Assembly (NCBI GenBank): GCA_024277605.1
Contig: JAJRUU010000235.1
Span: 1-25,461 of the forward strand
DNA length: 25,461 nt
Reading direction: 5' to 3'
From: a bacterium
GTDB taxonomy: Bacteria; SZUA-182; SZUA-191; JAJRXT01
The notes beneath the pieces are model-generated. The model worked only from the letters and a program-made list of their open reading frames with translations, was not told the DNA's origin and did not search any database. Of this stretch, positions 6,546 through 14,286 are shown piece by piece (within the stretch, counting starts at the first letter, position 1; the number at the start of each line of letters is the position of its first letter). The translations under genes were made by a program, and so were the position numbers.

Positions 6546-6833
6546 ATGAAATTCAGACCGTTGCAAGATCGAATCCTCGTTGAACGACTGGAAGAAGGGG
6601 AGCAGGTAAAAGGTGGGATTATTATTCCCGAAACCGCCAAGGAAAAACCGATGCAGGGCAAGATTGTAGCCGTGGGCGGCGGCAAGGTTAAGGAAGACGG
6701 CAGCAAGCAGGCTTTGGACGTAAAGGTTGGCGATACTATTTTATTTGGTAAGTATTCCGGCACCGAGGTCAAAGTTGACGATCATGAATTTATTATTATG
6801 CGGGAAGATGAAGTTTTAGGTATTGTAGAGTAA
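6546..6833 (+). CDS. groES: Co-chaperonin GroES
   Basis: A 95-residue 10-kDa chaperonin, the standard length. It forms the heptameric lid of the cytoplasmic GroEL folding chamber. The sequence MKFRPLQDRILVERLEE, the mobile-loop region KGGIIIPETAKEKP, GKIVAVGGGK and the terminal FIIMREDEVLGIVE are all typical. The ATG at 6546 follows AAAGGAG with normal spacing. An in-frame upstream extension to 6477 reads into the leader and is not protein-like. It is the first gene of the CIRCE-controlled groESL operon. Confidence 0.98.
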   Translation: MKFRPLQDRILVERLEEGEQVKGGIIIPETAKEKPMQGKIVAVGGGKVKEDGSKQALDVKVGDTILFGKYSGTEVKVDDHEFIIMREDEVLGIVE

Positions 6834-6858
6834 TCACTATTAAGGAGGTAAAAAACTC

Positions 6859-8493
6859 ATGGCGAAACAAATACATTTTGAGGAGCAAGCCAGAAGCGCT
6901 CTCCTTAGAGGGGTAAATAAACTAGCCGATGCGGTTAGTGTAACCCTGGGACCCAAGGGCAGAAATGTAGTGCTGGATAAGAAGTTCGGTTCTCCCACCA
7001 TCACCAAGGACGGGGTAACCGTAGCCAAGGATATTGAGCTTGAAGATCCTTTTGAAAATATGGGCGCCCAGATGGTGAAAGAGGTGGCCAGCAAAACCAG
7101 TGATGTAGCCGGCGACGGGACTACCACCGCCACCATCCTGGCACAGGCCATCTATCGCGAAGGCAGCAAGAACGTTACTGCCGGTTCTAACCCGATGGCG
7201 CTAAAACGCGGCATTGAGAAGGCGGTAGAAGCGGCTGTAGAGAGTCTCAAGAAATTAAGTAAACCTACCAAGGATAAACACGAAATTGCCCAGGTCGGTA
7301 CTATTTCAGCTAATAATGATTCTACTATCGGTGATTTAATTGCCGAGGCCATGGATAAAGTAGGCAAGGACGGCGTAATTACCGTGGAAGAAGCCAAAAG
7401 CATGGAAACTTCCCTGGAATTCGTTGAAGGTATGCAGTTTGACCGTGGCTATCTATCCCCCTATTTCGTTACTAACGCAGAGCGGATGGAAGCCGTATTG
7501 GAGAACCCTTACATTCTGCTGAACGAGAAAAAGATCAGCAGCATGAAAGATTTGCTACCCATCTTAGAGCAGGTGGCCAAACAGGGTCGGCCTATGTTAA
7601 TACTTTCCGAAGACGTTGAAGGTGAAGCGCTGGCAACCTTGGTAGTCAATAAACTGCGGGGAACTCTGAACTGTGTAGCGGTTAAGGCCCCTGGTTTTGG
7701 CGATCGTCGTAAGGCTATGCTTGAGGATATTGCGGTACTAACCAATGGTCGGGTAATTACCGAAGACTTAGGTATAAAATTAGAAAGCATCAACCTGGCT
7801 GATTTAGGTGAGGCCAAGCGGGTAACTATCGACAAAGACAATACTACTATTGTTGAAGGAGCAGGTAAACCTGCCGAGCTGGAAGGCCGTATTAAACAGA
7901 TTCGAGCCCAGATTGAAGCCAGCACCTCCGACTATGATAGCGAGAAGCTGCAAGAACGCCTGGCCAAGCTGGTGGGTGGAGTAGCCGTAATTAATGTAGG
8001 CGCAGCTACCGAGACCGAGATGAAAGAGAAAAAAGCCCGCGTTGAAGATGCCATGAACGCCACCCGCGCTGCGGTGGATGAGGGCATCGTACCCGGCGGC
8101 GGGGTAGCCCTGTTGAAGGCTATTGCTTCGATTAATAAGCTAAATTTGAGCGGTGATGAGGAAATCGGTTCGAGCATATTAAGAAGAGCGCTGGAAGAGC
8201 CGGTTCGCAGGATTGCCAATAACGCCGGTTACGAAGGTTCAGTAGTGGTTGAGAGGCTAAAAACCGAAGCTGACAATGTCGGCTTTAATGCGGAAACCTG
8301 TGAGTATACCGACCTGTTCAAGGCCGGAGTAATCGATCCTACCAAGGTTACCCGTTGCGCCCTTCAGAATGCAGCCAGTATCGCATCGCTGATGCTGACC
8401 ACCGAGTGCATCATATCCGATATCAAGGAAGATGAAAAGATGCCTCCGATGCCTGGTGGTGGTGGTATGGGTGGTATGGGTGGTATGTACTAA
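6859..8493 (+). CDS. groEL: Chaperonin GroEL
   Basis: A 544-residue 60-kDa chaperonin that forms the double-ring ATP-driven folding cage with GroES. Typical elements include VTLGPKGRNVVLDKKFGSP near the N-terminus, the ATP-site segment VAGDGTTTATILAQAI, GFGDRRKAMLEDIAVLT, and the C-terminal Gly-Met tail MPPMPGGGGMGGMGGMY. AAGGAGG precedes the ATG, 25 bp after groES. It is co-transcribed with groES and followed by a strong intrinsic terminator. Length and motifs are fully normal. Confidence 0.99.
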   Translation: MAKQIHFEEQARSALLRGVNKLADAVSVTLGPKGRNVVLDKKFGSPTITKDGVTVAKDIELEDPFENMGAQMVKEVASKTSDVAGDGTTTATILAQAIYREGSKNVTAGSNPMALKRGIEKAVEAAVESLKKLSKPTKDKHEIAQVGTISANNDSTIGDLIAEAMDKVGKDGVITVEEAKSMETSLEFVEGMQFDRGYLSPYFVTNAERMEAVLENPYILLNEKKISSMKDLLPILEQVAKQGRPMLILSEDVEGEALATLVVNKLRGTLNCVAVKAPGFGDRRKAMLEDIAVLTNGRVITEDLGIKLESINLADLGEAKRVTIDKDNTTIVEGAGKPAELEGRIKQIRAQIEASTSDYDSEKLQERLAKLVGGVAVINVGAATETEMKEKKARVEDAMNATRAAVDEGIVPGGGVALLKAIASINKLNLSGDEEIGSSILRRALEEPVRRIANNAGYEGSVVVERLKTEADNVGFNAETCEYTDLFKAGVIDPTKVTRCALQNAASIASLMLTTECIISDIKEDEKMPPMPGGGGMGGMGGMY

Positions 8494-8507
8494 ATGCTAG
8501 TTCTTGT

Positions 8508-8544
8508 GGCCCTTGTTTTTAAATAAGCAAGGGCCATTTTTTTT
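8508..8544 (+). terminator. Intrinsic terminator of groESL
   Basis: GGCCCTTG (8508-8515) pairs with CAAGGGCC (8528-8535) and is followed by A and eight T residues. Confidence 0.93.
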
Positions 8545-8591
8545 GCTGCAATTTATTTTTTATGGGTTATAATAAGTTGGTTTTTTGAAGT

Positions 8592-8728
8592 TTGATGGAG
8601 TCGTAAAAAGTCTGAAAACTGTCACTTTGTCATTCTGAGCGAAGAGAAGAATCTATTTTTTTCAATATAATACGAGACCCTTCACTTCGTTCAGGGTGAC
8701 ATGTGGGGACTTTTTACGAAACCATCAA
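8592..8728. mobile_element. MITE-like palindromic element, 137 bp
   Basis: Terminal inverted repeats of about 21 bp: TTGATGGAGTCGTAAAAAGT on the left and its near-complement ending TTTTTACGAAACCATCAA on the right. Inside is a second imperfect inverted pair, TGTCATTCTGAGCGAAGAG and the complement of CACTTCGTTCAGGGTGACA. There is no ORF. Repeats of the TCATTCTGAGCGAAG type occur in many bacterial genomes. It lies between the groESL terminator and the DUF1844 gene, and its end sequence reappears at 5309-5328. Confidence 0.8.
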
Positions 8729-8768
8729 GTTTATAACCCGAAATTAAAAAGTAGCCAGTGGAGATACT

Positions 8769-9230
8769 ATGTCAGAGGAAAAGGGACAAGAGCGGGGGTT
8801 TCAGGTAAAGGATAAACGCCTCTCCTCTAAGAGTGAAGAAGAGAAAGAACAGTTAATTAAGCAAGAAGAGGTCAAAACCGCTGCCGGGACCATGTCTGAA
8901 CCGGAAAAGTCTCCTCCTCGCGACCAGCAGGCTGGTGGTTCATTGCCGGAGGTTAATTTCTCGGCATTGGTGTTTTCCTTAAGTACCCAGGCGGTGATCC
9001 AGCTTGGAGAAATGGAGGATCCGCTAACCAAGCAAAAAGACCCCAACATCCCGCAAGCAAAACAGACTATCGATATTCTTGAAATGCTAAAGGAGAAAAC
9101 CGAGGGTAATTTGACCCCGGAGGAGCAGTCTCTTCTGGATAACTTGCTGTATGATTTACGCATGCGCTATGTAAAGGTTTGTAACCCGAAAAATTCGGGT
9201 CTTGTTATGGGCGAATCGACAGTTAGTTGA
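8769..9230 (+). CDS. DUF1844 family protein with a repeat-derived C-terminus
   Basis: 153 residues. The N-terminal half is charged and probably disordered (Glu/Lys-rich, about residues 1-60). The DUF1844 core follows: VNFSALVFSLSTQAVIQLG, then DPNIPQAKQTIDILEMLKEKT and LLDNLLYDLRMRYVKV. The core is of unknown function and is common in deltaproteobacteria and related groups. From residue 139 onward (NPKNSGLVMGESTVS) the codons and the stop lie inside repeat copy D, so the original C-terminus has been replaced by repeat sequence. The core appears complete, so the protein may still work. GGAG sits 5 nt before ATG. A MITE-like element lies directly upstream. Confidence 0.85.
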   Translation: MSEEKGQERGFQVKDKRLSSKSEEEKEQLIKQEEVKTAAGTMSEPEKSPPRDQQAGGSLPEVNFSALVFSLSTQAVIQLGEMEDPLTKQKDPNIPQAKQTIDILEMLKEKTEGNLTPEEQSLLDNLLYDLRMRYVKVCNPKNSGLVMGESTVS

Positions 9231-9361
9231 AAATTATAAATTTATCAGCTTCCCGATCAACCGCCTCGGGCAAGCAAAGCCTTATTGGACGTTGGCTCAT
9301 AAGCCTTATCTCACAAGGGGTGTCTTGCAAACCTAGGCTGAATTTATGAATAGGTCGGGGT
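9183..9361 (-). repeat. Dispersed ~175-bp structured repeat, copy D
   Basis: Reverse-oriented copy beginning with the perfect hairpin CCCGAAAAATTCGGG (9185-9199) and ending GAATAGGTCGGGGT at 9361. The internal stem is TGCAAG/CTTGTG, kept by two wobble pairs relative to copies B and C. The middle forms CCCGA...TCGGG, also pairable. Its hairpin end overlaps the DUF1844 coding region and supplies its last 15 codons and stop. Confidence 0.9.
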
Positions 9362-9379
9362 AAATAGATTATTCTAAGT

Positions 9380-9474
9380 TATAGCCACAGGTGTTGCAGA
9401 AACATCTCTAACCCCTGTAGTTATAAGTATAGTCCAGGGGTCTGATTTATACGGGCTGTTGCTCAAACCGTATA
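9380..9474 (+). promoter_or_regulatory. Leader upstream of gldA with competing hairpins
   Basis: Three possible stems: TATAGCCACAGGTGTT (9380-9395) with AACCCCTGTAGTTATA (9410-9425), imperfect; ACCCCTG (9411-9417) with CAGGGGT (9435-9441), perfect and excluding the first; and TATACGG (9448-9454) with CCGTATA (9468-9474). A T6 run lies about ten bases after the last. The layout resembles an attenuator, but no clean terminator is formed. Confidence 0.3.
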
Positions 9475-9522
9475 GAGCACATGCTTTTTTATAACTTCCA
9501 ATAGCTTGGAAAAGGGTGAATT

Positions 9523-10473
9523 ATGATTGAGGTAGATCATTTAACCAAAAAATATGGCAGCTTAATGGCAGTTAATGCTATTAGCTTTAAGGTCCAAAAA
9601 GGAGAAATCCTGGGTTTCCTGGGCCCCAATGGAGCGGGTAAAACCACTACCATGCGCATGCTTACCGGTTACTTACCTCCTTCCGACGGCACAGCCAGGG
9701 TGGCCGGATATGACGTGTTTGATGAACCGTTGAAGGTAAAAGCTCAAATTGGCTACTTACCTGAAAACACTCCATTGTACGGTCATATGACAGTCAAGGA
9801 TTATTTGCTGTTTATGGCTGGAATTAAGGGCGTGAAGAAGAAGAGCAAGCGGATATCGCAAGTAGCTTTGGTGCTGGAGAAGTGCTGGCTGGGGGATGTG
9901 CAGAACCGGCTGATTGCCAACCTGTCCAAAGGCTATAAGCAACGGGTGGGGATTGCCCAGGCGCTGGTGCATGACCCCGCCATCCTGATTCTGGATGAAC
10001 CCACTATCGGGCTGGATCCCAACCAGATTATTCAGGTGAGAAACATGATCAAGGGGCTAAAAGAGAACCATACGGTCATCTTAAGCACCCATATCCTGCC
10101 CGAGGTAAAGCTAACCTGTGATCGTATTATTGTTATAGATAAAGGGCGGCTGGTGGCGGTTGACACCCCGGAAGGTCTCTCTCGCCGGTTTCAGGGAACT
10201 GAAAGGGTTTATCTGGAGGCCTGTGGTCCGGCGGATAAGCTTATGAATAAACTTAAAGAGCAGGCCGGGGTGCTGAATGTGGCGCCTTATGAGGCGGGGT
10301 ATCTGGTAGAGAGTCAGCTAAAGAGCGATATCCGTCCTCAACTGGCGGCGGCTATCGTAAAGGGCGGCTGGGAATTATTGGAGATTCGCTCTATGGGAAT
10401 GAGCTTGGAAGAGGTGTTCCGGCAGTTGACCACCACTGAGGAAGCGCAAGCGGAGCCGGAGGTACTGCACTGA
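9523..10473 (+). CDS. gldA: ABC transporter ATP-binding protein, GldA-like
   Basis: A 316-residue ABC ATPase of the ABC-2 exporter class. Walker A GPNGAGKTTT (about residues 38-47), Q-loop region IGYLPENTPLY, signature LSKGYKQRVGIAQAL, Walker B ILILDEPTIGLDP and switch His in STHILPEV are all intact. About 85 residues follow the nucleotide-binding domain, as is common in this subgroup. It powers the permease encoded next; the two genes overlap by one base in ATGA, indicating translational coupling. AAGGGTG precedes the ATG. The gldA/gldF/gldG/DUF4340 set is named from Bacteroidetes gliding genes, but in other phyla the substrate is unknown and gliding should not be assumed. Confidence 0.9.
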   Translation: MIEVDHLTKKYGSLMAVNAISFKVQKGEILGFLGPNGAGKTTTMRMLTGYLPPSDGTARVAGYDVFDEPLKVKAQIGYLPENTPLYGHMTVKDYLLFMAGIKGVKKKSKRISQVALVLEKCWLGDVQNRLIANLSKGYKQRVGIAQALVHDPAILILDEPTIGLDPNQIIQVRNMIKGLKENHTVILSTHILPEVKLTCDRIIVIDKGRLVAVDTPEGLSRRFQGTERVYLEACGPADKLMNKLKEQAGVLNVAPYEAGYLVESQLKSDIRPQLAAAIVKGGWELLEIRSMGMSLEEVFRQLTTTEEAQAEPEVLH

Positions 10474-11231
10474 TGAAGAACATATGGATTCTGTTTAAGA
10501 AGGAACTTAAGGCCTACTTCGTCTCGCCTGTTGCTTATGTAATGCTGGTGGTGTTTTTGCTTTTGGCGGGGTATTTCTTTTTCAGCCTTACCGCTGCATT
10601 TAATCTGCAGTCCATGCAATTTATGCGCTATCAGATTCCCATGTCCGATATGAATGTAAACGAAATGGTGATGGTTCCTTTGTTCTATAATATCGGTATC
10701 ATCCTGCTTTTGATGGTGCCCCTGTTTACTATGCGCATGTACGCTGAAGAAAGAAAATCCGGTACCCTGGAGGTGCTGATGACCTCGCCTTTGTCCAATC
10801 TGCAACTGCTGTTGGGCAAGTTTTTGGGGGCATTGACACTGTATCTGATTATGCTGGGATTTACGCTGATCTATCCGCTTATTTTATTTATGTACGGTAG
10901 TCCTGATTGGGGACCCATAGCCAGCGGCTATGTTGGACTGGTCTTGATGGGAGCGGCATTTATCTCAGTGGGCAGCTTGTGTTCTTCCTTTACTGAAAAT
11001 CAGATTGTAGCGGCAGTCATCTCCTTTGGTGTCTTGCTGCTCTTATGGGTGGTAAGCTGGGCCGCAAACTTTGTAGGCCCCAAACTGGGTGAGGCTTTAT
11101 CCAGCATTTCCATAATCGGACATTTTGATGATTTTGCCAAGGGGATTATAGATACCAAAGATATTGTATTCTATCTCTCGTTTATTGTTTTTAATCTATT
11201 TCTAACCAATGAATCCTTAGAGATGAAATAA
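10473..11231 (+). CDS. gldF: ABC-2 type permease, GldF-like
   Basis: A 252-residue inner-membrane protein with about six hydrophobic helices. The N-terminus LFKKELKAYFVSPVAYVMLV and the segment YAEERKSGTLEVLMTSPLS are hallmarks of the ABC-2 permease family. The C-terminus DIVFYLSFIVFNLFLTNESLE is the usual family end, so the protein is complete. Its start overlaps the gldA stop. Beyond the stop lie a weak terminator-like hairpin and repeat copy E, which separate it from gldG in what is normally a tight operon. Confidence 0.9.
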   Translation: MKNIWILFKKELKAYFVSPVAYVMLVVFLLLAGYFFFSLTAAFNLQSMQFMRYQIPMSDMNVNEMVMVPLFYNIGIILLLMVPLFTMRMYAEERKSGTLEVLMTSPLSNLQLLLGKFLGALTLYLIMLGFTLIYPLILFMYGSPDWGPIASGYVGLVLMGAAFISVGSLCSSFTENQIVAAVISFGVLLLLWVVSWAANFVGPKLGEALSSISIIGHFDDFAKGIIDTKDIVFYLSFIVFNLFLTNESLEMK

Positions 11232-11250
11232 GGGAACAGGTCCCCTTTTT
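11230..11250 (+). terminator. Weak terminator-like hairpin after gldF
   Basis: AAGGGA (11230-11235) can pair with TCCCCTT (11241-11247) with one bulged C, followed by further T residues. If functional it would reduce transcription into gldG. Confidence 0.35.
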
Positions 11251-11428
11251 CACCCGATCTATTCATAAATTCAGACTGGGTTTGCCAGACCTCTTGTGAG
11301 ATAAGGTGCATGAGCCAACGTCCAATAAAGCTTTGTTTGCCCAAGGTGGCGGGAACAGGAAGCTGATAAATTTATACTTTTCAACTAAATGTTGATTCGC
11401 CCGTAACAATACCCGAATTTTTCGGGTT
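11251..11428 (+). repeat. Dispersed ~175-bp structured repeat, copy E
   Basis: Very similar to copy A over its whole length: left end CACCCGATCTATTCATAAAT, block GAGCCAACGTCCAATAAAG, and right hairpin CCCGAATTTTTCGGG at 11412-11426 followed by TT. It begins 19 bp after the gldF stop and ends 79 bp before the gldG start, so it sits inside an otherwise compact transporter operon. Confidence 0.9.
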
Positions 11429-11507
11429 CAAGATACCCATAAATCTTTTGGAATTGTTCGGGATATTCATTTTCAAGGTATCCTTCATTTAAAAGCGAGT
11501 TTATAAT

Positions 11508-12916
11508 ATGAAAAATCGCCGACTTCCCTTTTTACGGGCGAATATTGCCCTGTTTGTGTGTATTGTCCTGGTAATTACAGTCCTCATAAATTATCTGTCC
11601 TATAAGCATAATAAGCGTTTTGATACCACTGCCATAGGAAAATATAGCTTATCCGATCAAACCAAGAAGCTGCTTAAATCCTTGCCGGATGAATTGAACA
11701 TAATTATGTTTGATAAACCCGGTACTTCCGAGCGCTCCAAGGCTGAAGAATTGTTGCCGGAGTATAAATATTATGGCGATAAGGTTACCTTTGAGTTTAT
11801 CGATCCTGATCAAAAACCGGCTATGGCCACTAAATACGGGGTGCGGCGCTATGGCACCCTATCGCTTAAGTTTCAGGAGCGCACCCAAAATCTGGAGAAA
11901 ATAACCGAAGAGGCGCTTACCAATGCCATTTTAAAAATCACCAAAGATGAAAGTAAAGTGATCTACTTTCTGGATGGCCACGCTGAGGCCGATATAGAGG
12001 CCAACACCAAGACCGGCTATAGCCTGATCGCCCAAGCCCTGGCAGGCCAAAACTACGAAGCCAAAAAATTATTACTGATGCGGGAGACCAAAGTACCGGC
12101 TGATTGTACTGTGTTAATCATCGCCGGCCCCAAAACAGGCTTTATGCAGGAAGAACTTAAGGCTATTGATAATTACCTTGATGCGGGGGGCAAGCTGTTA
12201 ATGCTCATCGATCCCGCAATAGGAGATACCAAGTCGGCAGCCTGGGATGTGTTTTTGTCAAAGCGGGGCATTGAAGTCGGTAATGACATCGTAATAGATA
12301 CGATGAGTCAGCTATTTGCCGGTGATTATTTTACACCGGTAATCACCATGTATCCTGATCATCCCATCACCAAAGGCTTTAAATCGGCCTCCTTTTCCCT
12401 ATCACAAGGTCAGTCTCCCCTAAAGCAGATTTGCCGGATTATGCAAACATTCAGACCTTAGCCAGTACCGGCAGCAAGAATAGTTGGGCCGAAACCGAGC
12501 TAAACGGGCCGTATGAATACACTGCGGGAAAGGATAAGCTGGGGCCGGTGAGTGTAGCCGTGGTGGCGGAAATAAAACCTGAAAATACCGCAGCCAAAGA
12601 CAGTGCCGCCAAATCAGAACCCGCTGCCAAAGAAGAGGCTGCCCCCACAGGGCGGCTTGTGGTATTCGGCGACTCCAATTTTGCCGACAATACCTATCTG
12701 AACCTTTCCGGTAACCGCGACCTATTCCTAAATGTGGTCAGCTGGCTGGCTGAAGATGATGATTTAATCTCTATCCGGCCCAAATCAGATGTACCCCGCA
12801 CTATCAGTCTTACCGATATACAGATGCGAAACATATTCTATCTATCGGTATTGCTGCTGCCCCTCTTTGGTATTATTGCCGGGATAATCGTTTGGTTACG
12901 ACGGAGACGGCTGTGA
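11508..12916 (+). pseudogene. gldG: GldG-like ABC-associated membrane protein, frameshifted
   Basis: Two overlapping reading frames together make one GldG-type protein (DUF/ABC-associated family). The first covers an N-terminal membrane anchor (IALFVCIVLVITVLINYL), the periplasmic domain with VIYFLDGHAEADI and LLMLIDPAIG, and runs to 12461. The second starts within about 12410-12431, reads LPDYANIQTLASTGSKNSW, then an Ala/Lys-rich linker, LVVFGDSNFADN and a C-terminal membrane helix before RRRRL. Continuity needs a -1 step between about 12408 and 12431, next to CCCC and AAA runs, so one base seems to be missing. Upstream spacing is disturbed by repeat copy E and no strong ribosome site is visible. 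Either a real frameshift mutation or a sequencing/assembly error; programmed frameshifting is less likely. Confidence 0.85.
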
Positions 12917-14283
12917 GGCTAAAAAATACGCTTATCTGGGGAATAGTGTTATTGCTCCTGGCCGGTTTTGTCTATTATTATGAAGTAAAAGGCGGCCGTG
13001 AGCGCCAAAGGATAGAAGATCAGGCTAAGCACATATTCGTATTTGAAGAGGCTGATTTCAACCAATTGGAGCTGCACTATGCCGATACATATATAAAATG
13101 TATAAAGACTGATGCCGGAGAATGGCACATAGTAAAGCCCATAGATTATCCCGGGGATGATGAGGCCATTAAGCGCCTGATAGATGCCGTAAAAGGTGCT
13201 ACGGCAGAGCGCAAGCTGGATGCTTCGGATCAGGCGCTTTCCGCCTTTGGGCTTGCCCCCCCCCAACTTAAGCTGGCACTTACCTCAAAGGATAAGCAGT
13301 ATGTGCTTTTACTAGGCAATAAAAACCCTATGGGCAGTTTGATGTACGCCAAGCGGGAAGCTGATGCCGAACTTTTCCTGCTGGACTCAAGTTTATATAA
13401 CAGCCTGGCGCAGGGGGTACCTGATCTGCGGAGTGAACGGGTAATCAGTATACCTGAGGTCGATGTTAGCCAGATTGAGCTGGATTATGCTAACCGCAAG
13501 CTGGTGTTAACTAATGATCCTAAAGTAGGCTGGCAGATTACCACCCCCAGAGAACTAAAGGCCGATCCGGATGGGGTAAGCACACTGATACGGCAGATAA
13601 ACTCCATGCGGGTCAAAGAGTTTGTAGCCGAAGAAACCGATACCCTGGCCCGGTTCGGCTTGGATAAACCCATGTTACGCCTTACGCTGACCAATGGCAG
13701 AGATCAAACGCAAAAGAGACTGTTGCTCGGACACATCAATAAAGAAAAGCAGGGAATATATGCCAAGCGGGGAAAGCGGCCGCAGGTAATATTACTGGAT
13801 AGCAGTATAGGCACTGAGCTGACCAAAGAAGTGTTTTCCATAAGGGAACGCCGCATCCTAAGATTTGACACTGTGCGGGTGAATGAGGTAGAATTGAGCT
13901 ATCCGAAGAGTGTGATCCGGTTGAAAAAAGAAGCTGAGGAATGGCAGTTGGTTCAACCCGAAAAAGCTCCGGTTAAGGGTTACCTGGTAGAGAGCATGCT
14001 CTATGACTTGGCGTATTTAAAGGCTGCCGCCTTTATCGAAGGCACACCGAAGCCTGATGCAGCTTACGGGTTTGATAAGCCGCAGGTAAAGGCTACCCTG
14101 AAGCTGGTGCAGGGGGGTAACGCTTCGACTTTGAGCTTATCGGTGGGGGCTATTACCAGGCAGGATGATACATCGGTATATGTGAAGCGGGATGATGGCC
14201 GGGTCTTTCTGGCACCCAAGGAAATAGTGGAACAACTCAGCCAAAAACCGGCTGATCTGAAACGGGAAATAGTAAAGGATTAA
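12913..14283 (+). CDS. DUF4340 domain protein
   Basis: About 456 residues: an N-terminal membrane anchor (NTLIWGIVLLLLAGFVYYYEV) followed by repeated units. Each unit combines VxxIELxY-type strands, a W-xxxxP segment (WHIVKPIDYPGDD, WQITTPRELKADP, WQLVQPEKAPVKG), FGLxxPxxxLxLT and a LLLG/VYVKR-like hairpin, which is the DUF4340 pattern repeated about three times. It is expected to face the periplasm. It accompanies GldG-like proteins in many genomes; its role is unknown. I chose the GTG at 12913, which overlaps the gldG stop in GTGA and follows GGAG by 6 nt, over a TTG at 12892 lacking such a site. The overlap shows translational coupling, so the upstream frameshift could reduce its expression. 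Confidence 0.88.
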   Translation: MRLKNTLIWGIVLLLLAGFVYYYEVKGGRERQRIEDQAKHIFVFEEADFNQLELHYADTYIKCIKTDAGEWHIVKPIDYPGDDEAIKRLIDAVKGATAERKLDASDQALSAFGLAPPQLKLALTSKDKQYVLLLGNKNPMGSLMYAKREADAELFLLDSSLYNSLAQGVPDLRSERVISIPEVDVSQIELDYANRKLVLTNDPKVGWQITTPRELKADPDGVSTLIRQINSMRVKEFVAEETDTLARFGLDKPMLRLTLTNGRDQTQKRLLLGHINKEKQGIYAKRGKRPQVILLDSSIGTELTKEVFSIRERRILRFDTVRVNEVELSYPKSVIRLKKEAEEWQLVQPEKAPVKGYLVESMLYDLAYLKAAAFIEGTPKPDAAYGFDKPQVKATLKLVQGGNASTLSLSVGAITRQDDTSVYVKRDDGRVFLAPKEIVEQLSQKPADLKREIVKD

Positions 14284-14286
14284 ATA

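Noticed and set aside
7152..8219. Long antisense ORFs opposite groEL
   Set aside because: They mirror the codon bias of groEL on the other strand and have no ribosome sites or recognisable domains.
1..11428. CRISPR array explanation for the repeats
   Set aside because: The copies are about 175 bp, in both orientations, kilobases apart, without uniform spacers or cas genes.
12408..12461. Programmed -1 frameshifting in gldG
   Set aside because: There is no canonical X-XXY-YYZ slippery heptamer in the right frame and no clear stimulatory hairpin; a lost base beside CCCC/AAA runs is simpler.
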